From: Vibrio ponticus
Lineage (GTDB): Bacteria; Pseudomonadota; Gammaproteobacteria; Enterobacterales; Vibrionaceae
Length of the DNA stretch: 64,000 nt
Direction: 5' to 3'
NCBI RefSeq assembly: GCF_009938225.1
Contig: NZ_AP019657.1
Span: 868,001-932,000, forward strand
Shown here: positions 41,792 to 49,997 of the stretch, piece after piece
How the letters are laid out: every line of letters begins with the position of its first letter
Numbering within the stretch: position 1 is the first letter of the stretch
Made by a program: the position numbers and the translations under genes
Notes under the pieces: model-generated
The model's input: only the letters and a program-made list of their open reading frames with translations
Databases searched by the model: none
What the model was told of the DNA's origin: nothing

Positions 41792-41816
41792 AAAAAAGCC
41801 CCGTTTGGGGCTTTTT
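41792..41816. terminator. Terminator between the methyltransferase gene and ynjF
   Basis: AAAAAGCCCC (41793-41802) and GGGGCTTTTT (41807-41816) form a 10-bp stem with a GTTT loop. It can act in both directions. Confidence 0.9.
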
Positions 41817-41868
41817 ACGTTTTGGGACATTTTATGTTCTAGTTAATCTGCGTTTTGGTATTAAGCCG

Positions 41869-42501
41869 CTAGGGTGAGTCTGCTTCTTGAGGTTCATTGT
41901 TGAGCGTCTTATAGCCTGCCCAAATGCGGGTAAAAGTTGTGAACCAGCAGGCGATACCGTATATATAGGCTATCAAGGCAAAGTGTTGTGGGAACAAGCA
42001 GAATAATACGAAACAGGCAATGGTTTCTGTGCCCTCGGTTAAGCCACTCATGTAATAGAGAGATTTGTTTTGATATACCGGATTTTCAATACCGCGTTTT
42101 CCAGCCATGACTGCAAATGCAAGAAAACTTGAACCTGTGCCGATGAAAGAGAAAATCAGAAATGCTCCGGCAACCGCATTTTGCTCTGGGTTGGCAATCA
42201 CAAAACCAAATGGGATCAGTGAGTAGAAAAGAAAATCGAGACTGATATCTAAGAATCCGCCCGCATCCGTAATGCCGTGAATCCGCGCTAAAGCCCCATC
42301 AAGTCCGTCGCATACTCTATTGATAACAATGAACAGCAACGCCCAGTTATATTCCTGCAGAGCCAAAGCAGGCAGTGCCAAGCAACCCACTGCAAAACCA
42401 AACAGTGTGGTTTGATTGGCAGTGATACCTTTACTGCTCAATAGTGACGCGGCTGAAGCTAAAGGCGCGCGAATCAGTTTAATGCTGAATTTATCTAGCA
42501 T
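41869..42501 (-). CDS. ynjF: CDP-alcohol phosphatidyltransferase family protein YnjF
   Basis: The 210-residue inner-membrane protein has about five hydrophobic segments and a complete CDP-alcohol phosphatidyltransferase motif, DGLDGALAR...G...DISLD, carrying the four metal-binding aspartates. I start it at ATG 42501 (MLDKFSIKLIRAPL), inside the 3' end of ynjD (11-bp overlap). In E. coli the same gene lies behind ynjBCD and has no established substrate. Here too it is the last gene of the ABC-transporter operon, which argues for a functional link between import and lipid head-group chemistry. Confidence 0.9.
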   Translation of the reverse strand: MLDKFSIKLIRAPLASAASLLSSKGITANQTTLFGFAVGCLALPALALQEYNWALLFIVINRVCDGLDGALARIHGITDAGGFLDISLDFLFYSLIPFGFVIANPEQNAVAGAFLIFSFIGTGSSFLAFAVMAGKRGIENPVYQNKSLYYMSGLTEGTETIACFVLFCLFPQHFALIAYIYGIACWFTTFTRIWAGYKTLNNEPQEADSP

Positions 42502-43180
42502 GGTCGGTCTCTGAATTATTGGTGTTATTTGTTTGATTAGAGGTAGCCTGCCAAGGCCAGTTGAGTATTTTTGCTCCGGGCGGAACGTCGTCAATATCAT
42601 GGGTCACAAGTAATGTTGGTACATTCGCAGCCCCCAGTTGTTCAAATACCCAGTCACGAAATTGAGCTCTAAGTGCTTTATCAAGTTTACTAAATGGTTC
42701 GTCCAATAATGCAGCCTTAGGTTGTGCCAACAGCATACGTAACAAGCTTACTCGTGCTCTTTGCCCACCGGATATTTGTTCAGGGTAGGAGGCTGCTAAA
42801 TCGAGTAGGTTTACTTGTTGTAAGCACTCGAGCGCGCGCGTTTTTCTTAGTGCTTTTGGCACATCATTAGGTAAAGCAAAAGCGAGGTTTTGCCACACGT
42901 TTAAGTGTGGAAACAGTAAGTCATCTTGAAAAAGCACGCCAAGTTTGCGTAAATGGGGCGGAGTCTGGTCAATGGGTTCGCCGCATAAACTCAATGTTCC
43001 ATCAAGCTCAAAATCGTCACTGAGATGCCCCGCTATCGCATTGAGCAAAGTTGACTTGCCACAACCACTTGGTCCCATAACCGCGACCACTTCCCCTGGC
43101 TTTATGGTGAGGTTGAGGTGTTGAAAAAGCGCCTCTTGGTGGGGCTTATAAACGGTGAGGTCTTTTAGTAAAAGCGTCAT
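42491..43180 (-). CDS. ynjD: ABC transporter ATP-binding protein YnjD
   Basis: This 229-residue ATPase energises the YnjBC importer. It has Walker A GPSGCGKST, the signature SGGQRARVSLLRMLLAQP, Walker B AALLDEPFSKLD and the switch histidine in LLVTHDIDDV. I start it at ATG 43180 (MTLLLKDLTVYKPH), which overlaps the end of ynjC by about 35 bp. Both ends overlapping neighbours shows a tightly coupled operon. Confidence 0.93.
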   Translation of the reverse strand: MTLLLKDLTVYKPHQEALFQHLNLTIKPGEVVAVMGPSGCGKSTLLNAIAGHLSDDFELDGTLSLCGEPIDQTPPHLRKLGVLFQDDLLFPHLNVWQNLAFALPNDVPKALRKTRALECLQQVNLLDLAASYPEQISGGQRARVSLLRMLLAQPKAALLDEPFSKLDKALRAQFRDWVFEQLGAANVPTLLVTHDIDDVPPGAKILNWPWQATSNQTNNTNNSETDHAR

Positions 43181-44846
43181 TGATAGTTGATTCCTTAACA
43201 AAATCGGCAGAGCGTCTTGTGGTGATACGGCTAATAAGCAGCGCGGCAGAAAAGAAGATTAACGGCAACAGTGCTTGCCAAAGGGCATAGATCGCTGTGA
43301 CGCGTCGATCAAAGCCACTTGAAAGTGCCACGGCCTCTGTTGTAATGGTCGTTAGGCGTCCGCCCCCCAGCATCAGGGTCGGTAAGTATTGAGCTAAGCT
43401 TACGCTTGCACCTACCGCCCATGCGTAAAGAATCGCGGGCAGAAGCAAACGCATTTTGATCTTCAAAAACACCATCATGGGCGATTTACCAAGACTCAAA
43501 CCTGCTTTGGTGTAGTTGTTGTCATAACTTTTCCATGGTCCATCTATCGCAAGGTAGACAAATGGGAAGGCAAAGAAGACATGTGACCATATCACCCACA
43601 AAGCAAATTGCCCGCTGGCGATATACAGAGTCATGATTTGAATACCAAACAGCATTGAAAGCTGTGGGATTAACATTGGTAGCGCAATGACGTAGTCTGG
43701 TAAATGCCAGCGCTGTTTGAGTTTGAACTCTTGTGCAATAAGGGCAAGCAAAAGGCTAATCGACGCGACGATGGCCGCCAATACAATACTATTGAGTAAC
43801 GTTGGCAGCATATTTGACCACTCAAATTGCCAAAAACGCGTACTCAATTGACTGGGCATGAGATCAGGGAATCGCCAACGTTGGGCAAAACTCCAAATCG
43901 CCAAAAGTGGCACAATAGCGACACTGATGACCATCGCAATGCCTAATACCGCAATTCCCGGTAGCTTAACACCTGTTCGTCCAGAGTATTGCCAATGGTT
44001 GAATTTTGTCGTCAGCGCTTTCTCAATCAAAACCACCAATAGCATCATCAAACTTGCAAGCAGAAGTAAGCTGACGGCGCCGGCGGATGCTCTTGGCATT
44101 AAGCTCAAGTCTGGATCACTAAACCACTGCCAAACCAATACGGCGAAGGTTGGAGGGTTTGATGGACCCAATATCAATGCAACATCAACCACAGATATGC
44201 CATAGCAAATCACCGCAAACAGTGGGAAACGCATTTTTGCCAACCATTGCGGAAACACAATTTTAAGCCACATTTGTGCGGGTGAATAACCAAGCATGGT
44301 GGCAACCTTAACGGTTTGACCCAATTTTAATTGCTGTAGAACAGGGATGCTCATCAACAGTAAAAAAGGCAGCTCTTTAAAGGCTAAACCAATCGTCAGC
44401 CCCAGAGCCAATGGGTCATTAACCAATAATGCTTGTGAGCTGCTGTCGCTCTGCCACCCTAAAGCATCAAAGGCGATTCGCGCCACAAAGCCAGTTGGCG
44501 CGAACAAAAAAGCAAAGCCGATAGCGAACGCCACATGCGGTAAGGCGAGCAGCGGGGCAAGGAGGGTCTCGACCCGATGCCAATATTTACTTAACCAAAG
44601 GCGCTGTAAGATAGCAAAGCAAAAAGCAGCGGCGGTTAGAGTACTTAAGGTAGCACTAAACACTGATGCAGCAATAGACTGTCCAAGACCGCTCCACTGC
44701 ATTAGTTGATGATAGCCTTGCAGGCTAACCGTGTTCATGTCCAACGGCGGGATAAAGCCGAACGAGGCTACCACTACGCCAGATAAACCAGGGATTAGCG
44801 GTAAACTGCAGATGACAATTAAAACTAAATAGCTAATTTTAAGCAT
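43146..44846 (-). CDS. ynjC: ABC transporter permease YnjC (fused double permease)
   Basis: At 566 residues with roughly 12 transmembrane segments, this is two binding-protein-dependent permease domains in one chain, like ThiP and E. coli YnjC. EAA-type loops appear twice, around VKVATMLGYSPAQMWLKIVFPQW and NYTKAGLSLGKSPMMVFLKIKM. The first segment is LVLIVICSLPLIPGLSGVVV. A single fused permease would form the whole channel with two YnjD ATPases. The gene follows ynjB after 61 bp. Confidence 0.93.
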   Translation of the reverse strand: MLKISYLVLIVICSLPLIPGLSGVVVASFGFIPPLDMNTVSLQGYHQLMQWSGLGQSIAASVFSATLSTLTAAAFCFAILQRLWLSKYWHRVETLLAPLLALPHVAFAIGFAFLFAPTGFVARIAFDALGWQSDSSSQALLVNDPLALGLTIGLAFKELPFLLLMSIPVLQQLKLGQTVKVATMLGYSPAQMWLKIVFPQWLAKMRFPLFAVICYGISVVDVALILGPSNPPTFAVLVWQWFSDPDLSLMPRASAGAVSLLLLASLMMLLVVLIEKALTTKFNHWQYSGRTGVKLPGIAVLGIAMVISVAIVPLLAIWSFAQRWRFPDLMPSQLSTRFWQFEWSNMLPTLLNSIVLAAIVASISLLLALIAQEFKLKQRWHLPDYVIALPMLIPQLSMLFGIQIMTLYIASGQFALWVIWSHVFFAFPFVYLAIDGPWKSYDNNYTKAGLSLGKSPMMVFLKIKMRLLLPAILYAWAVGASVSLAQYLPTLMLGGGRLTTITTEAVALSSGFDRRVTAIYALWQALLPLIFFSAALLISRITTRRSADFVKESTINDAFTKRPHRL

Positions 44847-44907
44847 CTAATACTCGCAAACGACGATTCGGCAAGGGAATGCTTGATAAGGCTTTATGCT
44901 ATTGATG

Positions 44908-46050
44908 TTAATTGCCATATCGTTGAAGCCACTCTTTTTCTAATGCGACTTGCCAGCTAGGGTGCGGTTCTGCGATGGATTTAAACAGCTTGGTATTTTT
45001 TGCTGAACCCTTAAGGTATTGATTTTCCAATACTGAAGGATCACCCCAAATGTTTAGGTCACCTTTACGAGATTGCGCCTCAGGGCTCAATAAGAAGTTA
45101 ATCACCACTTGCGCCCCCTCTGACGCAGTAGCATTCCAAGGAATGGCGAGAAAGTGGATATTAGACAGCGCGCCAGCGTTCATCGCATAAGTGGCGGTGC
45201 TTGGTGCTAGCTTGCCGGTAGCCTGTGCAGAAAATACCGCATTTGGATTAAACGTGATCGCGAGATCAATTTGTCCATCATCGAGCAGCTGGGTCATTTC
45301 TGAAGAGCTAGATGGAAACTGCTTACCTTGGCGCCACGCAACTTTGTGAAAATCATCGAGGTATTGCCATAAAGGTTGAGTGATAAGAGAAAAGTCCGCT
45401 TGCTCAACAGGTTGGCTTAAACTTGGGTCATTATTAGTCAGTTCAATAAGTAGTGCTTTTAAGAAGCTAGTACCATGAAATTCTGGCGGGCGAGGGTAGC
45501 TGAGACGATTCGGGTAAGCATTAGCGTAGCTCAACAGTTCGGCAAAAGATTGTGGTGGATTATTCAATCGCGCCGCATCGTGAATAAAGACTAACTGCCC
45601 AACACCCCAAGGCGCTTCTAGACCTAGCGTTGGTTCGGTAAAATCACTGTCGACAGGTAGCGATTTATCGACAAACTGCCAACTCGGTAGTTTTTCGACA
45701 AACGGTCCGTAAAGTAGACCATTGTTTTTCATCGACTTAAAGTTTTCACCGTTGATCCAAACTAGATCAACACTACCGCCGTTATTTTTGGCAGCCGCTT
45801 TTTCTGCGATAAGGCGCGAAGTGGTTTCAGCGATATCAGTCACTTTAACGTGTTTTAGAGTGACGTCATATTTATCTTCAATTTCACCTGCCGCCCAGCG
45901 AAGGTAATTATTAATTTCTTGGCTACCGCCCCAAGCGTGAAAATAGACGGTTTGACCTTTGGCTTGATCGGTGACCATCTGCCAGTTATCCGTAGCCGAA
46001 GCCGTGAAGGTGAGCAGAAGAGTAGAGAGAAGGGTAAACAGCCTTGTCAT
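44908..46050 (-). CDS. ynjB: ABC transporter substrate-binding protein YnjB
   Basis: This 380-residue family 1 solute-binding protein has a cleavable signal (MTRLFTLLSTLLLTFTASA). E. coli YnjB features are conserved: GQTVYFHAWGGSQEINNYL, GGSVDLVWINGENFKSMK, LTYPRPPEF-type RLSYPRPPEFHGTSFL, and the C-terminal LLSPEAQSRKGDLNIWGDPSVL. The fold is that of polyamine, iron or thiamine binders, and the ligand remains unknown. It opens the operon ynjBCDF; the rhodanese gene ynjE found in E. coli is absent. Confidence 0.93.
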   Translation of the reverse strand: MTRLFTLLSTLLLTFTASATDNWQMVTDQAKGQTVYFHAWGGSQEINNYLRWAAGEIEDKYDVTLKHVKVTDIAETTSRLIAEKAAAKNNGGSVDLVWINGENFKSMKNNGLLYGPFVEKLPSWQFVDKSLPVDSDFTEPTLGLEAPWGVGQLVFIHDAARLNNPPQSFAELLSYANAYPNRLSYPRPPEFHGTSFLKALLIELTNNDPSLSQPVEQADFSLITQPLWQYLDDFHKVAWRQGKQFPSSSSEMTQLLDDGQIDLAITFNPNAVFSAQATGKLAPSTATYAMNAGALSNIHFLAIPWNATASEGAQVVINFLLSPEAQSRKGDLNIWGDPSVLENQYLKGSAKNTKLFKSIAEPHPSWQVALEKEWLQRYGN

Positions 46051-46230
46051 AATGGTTCCTATTGCAATTGAGGTTTAGGTACAGACCGAGTCTCGCGACA
46101 ATTTCATTCATTATGAACTAAAAAAACTGAAACTTTTTAGATATTTGTGTTTGTTGTTACTTAATTGTACTTAAAGTGTGCGGGGGGAAGAATTAAAACT
46201 GCTCTGTGACGAATTTTTGCGAGAAAATGG

Positions 46231-46260
46231 AAAAAAAAGAGCAGCTTGATGCTGCTCTTC
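46231..46260 (-). terminator. Terminator after the HslJ-like gene
   Basis: On the minus strand AAGAGCAGC and GCTGCTCTT pair across a five-base loop and run into a long T tract (the A run at 46231-46238). Confidence 0.9.
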
Positions 46261-46279
46261 AATCGATTATGATTGGCGA

Positions 46280-46726
46280 TTAGTTTTTCCAATCATTTAA
46301 TTTGAACACTAGAGTGTGTGCGTCGTTTTTCAGAACTAGGCTATCTTTAGTTAGCGTCATGTCGCTCCAATCAGACAGAGTTTTTGAGAATGTGCTTTCT
46401 ACATTCATCGCTTCACCCATACACATCTTCATGGTCATACCCATTTTTTCGATGCGGAATTGGTTTTCTTTAAGCTCTGCTTGACCAAAGAAAGTGTTAC
46501 AACCAGCGTTGCCGTTTGCAGTCATCTTTTCGCCAACTTCTAAGTTAGGTGCTTGTTCGCCTTCTGCAACTTGAATTGCTTTACCGTCGATTTGAACAAG
46601 TTCCCAGTTGTGGTGTTGTAGATCAGCTTCAGTAATAGTTTTCACATCGTCACCGTTTGATGCACAAGCAGTCATTAGTACAGGAAGAGAAACTGCCGCT
46701 AGCAACGTTTTTAAACTAAGCTTCAT
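46280..46726 (-). CDS. META-domain (HslJ-like) lipoprotein
   Basis: The 148-residue product starts at ATG 46726 behind GGAG. It has a lipoprotein signal, MKLSLKTLLAAVSLPVLMTAC. The META domain of HslJ relatives follows: HHNWELVQIDGKAI, then NAGCNTFFGQAEL, MGMTMKMCMGEAMNVE and the final LVLKNDAHTLVFKL. HslJ in E. coli is a heat-inducible outer-membrane lipoprotein linked to novobiocin resistance; the mechanism is not clear. Two cysteines in the domain (GCN and KMC) could form a disulfide. Confidence 0.88.
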   Translation of the reverse strand: MKLSLKTLLAAVSLPVLMTACASNGDDVKTITEADLQHHNWELVQIDGKAIQVAEGEQAPNLEVGEKMTANGNAGCNTFFGQAELKENQFRIEKMGMTMKMCMGEAMNVESTFSKTLSDWSDMTLTKDSLVLKNDAHTLVFKLNDWKN

Positions 46727-46879
46727 AGTATTAAACTCCAAAAAACAATAAGGTATACAGAGGTACACCACGATGAACTTTCATCGTTGCTTATTATAGG
46801 CAACAAGTTGGTAATTGTGTCAGTATTTAGTCATAGTTTTTTGATTTCTTTTTATATTCACACTGCTTAGGAGGAGCGT

Positions 46880-47131
46880 ATGGAGCAATTAGAGTTTTTT
46901 GTTGTGCCGAGCCCTTGCGTAGGGGTTTGCAGTGTGGATGAGAAAGGGTATTGCCAAGGGTGCATGCGCAAGCGCGATGAACGATTTAATTGGTTATCGA
47001 TGACGCCTGGTCAACAACTGCATGTCCTAAAACTCTGTCGTCAACGTTATCGACGTAAAATGTTAGCTAATGCTGCGGCGGAGAAAGAGTCAAACAGTGA
47101 CGTTAGTACGCCGCAACAAGATCTGTTCTAA
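46880..47131 (+). CDS. DUF1289 small cysteine-rich protein
   Basis: The 83-residue protein carries the DUF1289 pattern SPCVGVCSVDEKGYCQGCMRKRDE, with four cysteines spaced as in a small zinc or iron-sulfur site, then WLSMTPGQQLHVL. The family is widespread in proteobacteria with no proven function. ATG 46880 follows a strong TAGGAGGAG. It stands alone, transcribed away from the META-domain gene. Confidence 0.9.
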   Translation: MEQLEFFVVPSPCVGVCSVDEKGYCQGCMRKRDERFNWLSMTPGQQLHVLKLCRQRYRRKMLANAAAEKESNSDVSTPQQDLF

Positions 47132-47161
47132 AGTTATTTGGTGAGATGTTTTTGCGTTTGA

Positions 47162-47383
47162 TTACTTGAGCCCCCACTTATCGCTTACCCAACCGCCCGC
47201 ATGATCGTCGAAGTGACAGCCAGAGAAGTGCTGGTTTTTTTCATTATTTTTCTCAACATCGGGTTGTTCATCGAGTAACTTCTGGATGTAGGTGGCGAGT
47301 GGGTCTCCGCAATGCAGCCTCTCTTGTCGCGTTGCGACTTCTTTAATGATTTGCAGACGATAAGAGTTACTTGCACGTTTCAT
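47162..47383 (-). CDS. Small hypothetical protein (73 aa)
   Basis: I do not recognise the family. The protein is basic at the N-terminus (MKRASNSYRLQIIKEVATRQ) and contains HCGDPLATYIQKLLDEQPD and a His/Gly-rich tail, FSGCHFDDHAGGWVSDKWG. ATG 47383 has GGAC upstream at a fair distance. The amino-acid mix looks like a real protein rather than a shadow frame. The Cys and His residues could bind a metal, but this is a guess. Confidence 0.6.
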   Translation of the reverse strand: MKRASNSYRLQIIKEVATRQERLHCGDPLATYIQKLLDEQPDVEKNNEKNQHFSGCHFDDHAGGWVSDKWGLK

Positions 47384-47685
47384 AGCGATGTCCTTTGTTG
47401 ATCAGCCTTTACAAAACTTAGAACTGCTTAGAAATAGCGTCAATGTGTGAATAGATGTTTTTTCTTCGTTTTAGCTAGGTTGATAATATTTTATGATGTG
47501 ACTTTGCGATTAAATGGTTTAATTTCCATATATTTAACTGTCAGTGCGAAGAAAAAAAATGCAAAAAAAGATTCATATTGTCATCATGGAAGGGTAATAA
47601 TCAAGGTGTTGCGCAATGAGCATGGTTCAGACAAACAAAAATGCCTTGGCACAAACCAAGGCATGATTAATCCGTTTAAGTTGTT
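47384..47685. other. AT-rich intergenic stretch
   Basis: The region holds runs of T and A (GTTTTTTCTTCG at 47456 onward and AAGAAAAAAAATGCAAAAAAAG near 47550) and the pilotin-gene terminator near its right end. I see no convincing gene in it. Confidence 0.5.
47641..47664 (-). terminator. Terminator after the pilotin gene
   Basis: ATGCCTTGG (47641-47649) pairs with CCAAGGCAT (47656-47664). On the minus strand it is followed by TTTTTGTTTG. Confidence 0.82.
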
Positions 47686-48075
47686 CTAGTTCGAAGTGCA
47701 ACTTTCTTCACTGATAAATTGGTCAAGCATCAGTTGTCCACGGGTATTGCGCATTTTCAGGCGGTAGCTAAGACCGGCTTCCAAGTTTGCTTTGGTGTCT
47801 TTGTTAGAACAGTAGTAACTAATACCACGATTCATTACTTGTTCAATCGGCTTGGCACCGGTTTGATCTTGGTTATACACCATCATGATTTCAATTGTCG
47901 TGCCTTTAGCTGTCGCGCGCATAATCGAAAGTGGTCCTGCTTCCAGTGGAAGCTCACCAGCAAGCACACTGGCACGATTACTCGCAAGAAGTTCTAGGTG
48001 CTGTTGCTGGGCATTACCGGCACATCCCGCTAGCGTCGCTAGAGCAAAAAGGCTGGTGAAAAAGCGCAGTTTCAT
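47686..48075 (-). CDS. gspS2: Type II secretion pilotin, AspS/GspS-beta family lipoprotein
   Basis: The 129-residue lipoprotein has the signal MKLRFFTSLFALATLAGC. Its mature part matches the Vibrio-type T2SS pilotin AspS: an N-terminal helix ending LASNRASVLAGELPLEAGP, a beta segment SIMRATAKGTTIEIMMVYN, and two cysteines (SYYCSNKD and EESCTS) placed like the conserved disulfide. Pilotins carry the secretin GspD to the outer membrane. The gene lies apart from any gsp cluster, two bases after yciI, as an unlinked pilotin gene. Confidence 0.72.
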   Translation of the reverse strand: MKLRFFTSLFALATLAGCAGNAQQQHLELLASNRASVLAGELPLEAGPLSIMRATAKGTTIEIMMVYNQDQTGAKPIEQVMNRGISYYCSNKDTKANLEAGLSYRLKMRNTRGQLMLDQFISEESCTSN

Positions 48076-48077
48076 AA

Positions 48078-48374
48078 TTAAAATACTTTCTTAAATGGCT
48101 TAACAATCACTGATTGGTATACGCCAGCAGCAATATATGGGTCCGCATCTGCCCATGCTTGTGCTGCTTCTAGTGAGTCAAATTGTGCAATAACAGTTGA
48201 ACCAGTAAAGCCTGCTTCTCCTGGATTGTCTGAATCGATAGCAGGCATTGGACCTGCCGTTAATAGGCGACCTTCATCTTGTAACGTCTGTAGGCGAGCT
48301 AGGTGCTCAGGACGAACACTTAAACGTTTCTCAAGCGAGTTTTCAACATCTTGTGAAAAAATAACGTACCACAT
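48078..48374 (-). CDS. yciI: YciI-family protein
   Basis: The 98-residue protein is a dimeric ferredoxin-like alpha/beta family member. The conserved His lies in [10 protein letters not shown] and the conserved Asp in [17 protein letters not shown]; in relatives this pair is proposed as an active site. Ile-Ala-rich ending [24 protein letters not shown] is typical. Function in bacteria is not settled. It is followed after 2 bp by the pilotin gene, so the two are cotranscribed. Confidence 0.93.
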   Translation of the reverse strand: MWYVIFSQDVENSLEKRLSVRPEHLARLQTLQDEGRLLTAGPMPAIDSDNPGEAGFTGSTVIAQFDSLEAAQAWADADPYIAAGVYQSVIVKPFKKVF

Positions 48375-48484
48375 GCGAATTTCCTTTTAGTTTTAGGCAA
48401 TGGTTGTTTGTTGGCATAACTCTAACTTATCACACAGAGAGTTAGGTTACTGATTATCGAAAATGTGATTGATTTTATGCTTCG

Positions 48485-48880
48485 TTAGCAATTAATTGCA
48501 CGTGGTTTGCCATTACCATCAATTGCTACATAGTTGAATGTCGCATCGCAAACCATAAATCTATCTTCAAGACCGTGCTCTTTGACTGGTTTAACCCACA
48601 CTTCCAGATCGATACTCATAGAAGTACGACCAATTTTGGTGCATTCACCGTAGCAGCATACAACGTCACCGACTTTGACTGGCTTTTTAAACGTAATGCT
48701 TGAGACCGAAACGGTAACGATACGACCGCCAGAGATTTCTTTGGCAAGTATACCGCCAGCTAAATCAAGCTGTGACATGATCCAGCCACCGAAAATATCA
48801 CCATTGGCGTTGGTGTCTGCTGGCATAGCAAGGGTGCGAAGAAGAAGTTGTCCTCGAGGTGAGCAAATTTCCTGACTCAT
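48485..48880 (-). CDS. yciA: Acyl-CoA thioesterase YciA
   Basis: YciA is a hot-dog-fold thioesterase acting on a wide range of acyl-CoAs. I start it at ATG 48880 (MSQEICSPRGQLLLRTLAMP); GTG 48892 would add four residues. The catalytic region reads DTNANGDIFGGWIMSQLDLAGGI, and the second conserved strand reads GDVVCCYGECTKIGRTSMSI. The 131-residue length fits. Its neighbours yciI and yciB are the same group as in E. coli. Confidence 0.95.
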   Translation of the reverse strand: MSQEICSPRGQLLLRTLAMPADTNANGDIFGGWIMSQLDLAGGILAKEISGGRIVTVSVSSITFKKPVKVGDVVCCYGECTKIGRTSMSIDLEVWVKPVKEHGLEDRFMVCDATFNYVAIDGNGKPRAINC

Positions 48881-48935
48881 TTTGACATCCACAACATAAT
48901 GACGTCACTTCAGTGAGCAACGGTAAGTTAATAAC

Positions 48936-48960
48936 AAAAAAGCGACCCGCTATGGTCGCA
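48936..48960 (-). terminator. Terminator after yciB
   Basis: TGCGACC pairs with GGTCGC across a short loop on the minus strand and is followed by TTTTTTGTTATT. Confidence 0.8.
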
Positions 48961-49016
48961 TCTATATGCCTTAATTATACCTCAGATAGAGGGAAAATCA
49001 CCTGTTAGGCAAACGG

Positions 49017-49556
49017 TTATTCTTCGTCGCTCTGTTTGGGTAATTGTTTATAAATATAGACCCCAGAGAGAAGGGTAAAGATAAAGGTAGCAACCAATAA
49101 TCCAAACACTTTAAAGTTGACCCAGACATCAAGTGGCAAGCGAAATGCAACATAAAGATTTAGAAGTGCGCAACTACTGAAGAAAAAAGCCCATGCCCAA
49201 GTGAGTTTAGCCCATACTCGGTCAGGCAATGAGAGTTCTTTACCCAGCATACTCTTGATCGCTGACTTGCCGATTAAATGGCTCACGATTAAGCCTAGCG
49301 CGAAGAGTGTATAAATAATCGTCACTTTCCATTTGATAAAGTTATCATCATGGAGAGCGATGGTCATGCTACCGAAGATGGCTACAAGTAAAAAGGTCAC
49401 TAGCTGCATCTTCTCGATTTTCTTGTACAAAGCGTAAGTTACGGCGAGTTGAACGGCAGTGGCTGCGATTAGCGCCCCGGTTGCGAAATAAATATCGAAA
49501 GCTTTGTAGAGAATAAAGAAGATGACTAAAGGGATGAAGTCGAGCAGTTGTTTCAT
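49017..49556 (-). CDS. yciB: Inner-membrane septation-related protein YciB (IspZ)
   Basis: The 179-residue protein has five predicted hydrophobic segments, beginning [24 protein letters not shown], the family's signature opening. [22 protein letters not shown] and [22 protein letters not shown] are also conserved. YciB takes part in envelope synthesis and division in enterics. ATG 49556 lacks a strong ribosome site. It is upstream of yciA on the same strand, separated by a terminator. Confidence 0.95.
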   Translation of the reverse strand: MKQLLDFIPLVIFFILYKAFDIYFATGALIAATAVQLAVTYALYKKIEKMQLVTFLLVAIFGSMTIALHDDNFIKWKVTIIYTLFALGLIVSHLIGKSAIKSMLGKELSLPDRVWAKLTWAWAFFFSSCALLNLYVAFRLPLDVWVNFKVFGLLVATFIFTLLSGVYIYKQLPKQSDEE

Positions 49557-49656
49557 GAAATAACCAAATCACAAAGTAATCAACTCAGTCTACATAAATA
49601 CCGGTACTAAACAATGCTCTGTTTTAACCAATGTTAGTTTCCATTTTCTATCGCTA

Positions 49657-49878
49657 TCAATATGGGATCATTGATTTTCTGTCTTCGAGATACCCTTCAC
49701 TACGTAAACTTTCAACAACGGTAATAAGCTCCTCGTCGCTCATCTCTGAGCAGCTTTCTTTGCCAATGATAAGGCTTAGGTAGTGTGGTGGGTCTAATTG
49801 AGCGATTTGCCCAAAACGATCATCAAGTAGGCTTTGAATACCGTGTTCAATCAGATTGTAATAGGTAAGACGGTTCAT
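49657..49878 (-). CDS. Small hypothetical protein (73 aa)
   Basis: I start it at ATG 49878 (MNRLTYYNLIEHGIQSLLDD), seven bases after AGGAG. The product is helical and acidic: PPHYLSLIIGKESCSEMSDEELITVVESLRSEGYLEDRKS. No family is recognised. A strong ribosome site and balanced composition make it a likely gene. It lies between yciB and the LuxN-like kinase, all on the minus strand, with gaps over 100 bp on each side. Confidence 0.7.
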   Translation of the reverse strand: MNRLTYYNLIEHGIQSLLDDRFGQIAQLDPPHYLSLIIGKESCSEMSDEELITVVESLRSEGYLEDRKSMIPY

Positions 49879-49997
49879 ATCTTTGCTCCTCTCAAAATAC
49901 ACGGCAACCTTGTACCGCACGGATTGAAAGAAGCATAATAAATGCCAATTATGTTGAAAGGTCGTTATTCACTTGTCTAAGCGGTTAACTTGATGAG

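Noticed and set aside
47447..47689. An 80-residue plus-strand frame in the AT-rich gap before the pilotin gene
   Set aside because: It has a non-ATG start, runs through homopolymer tracts and the pilotin terminator, and has an unlikely composition.
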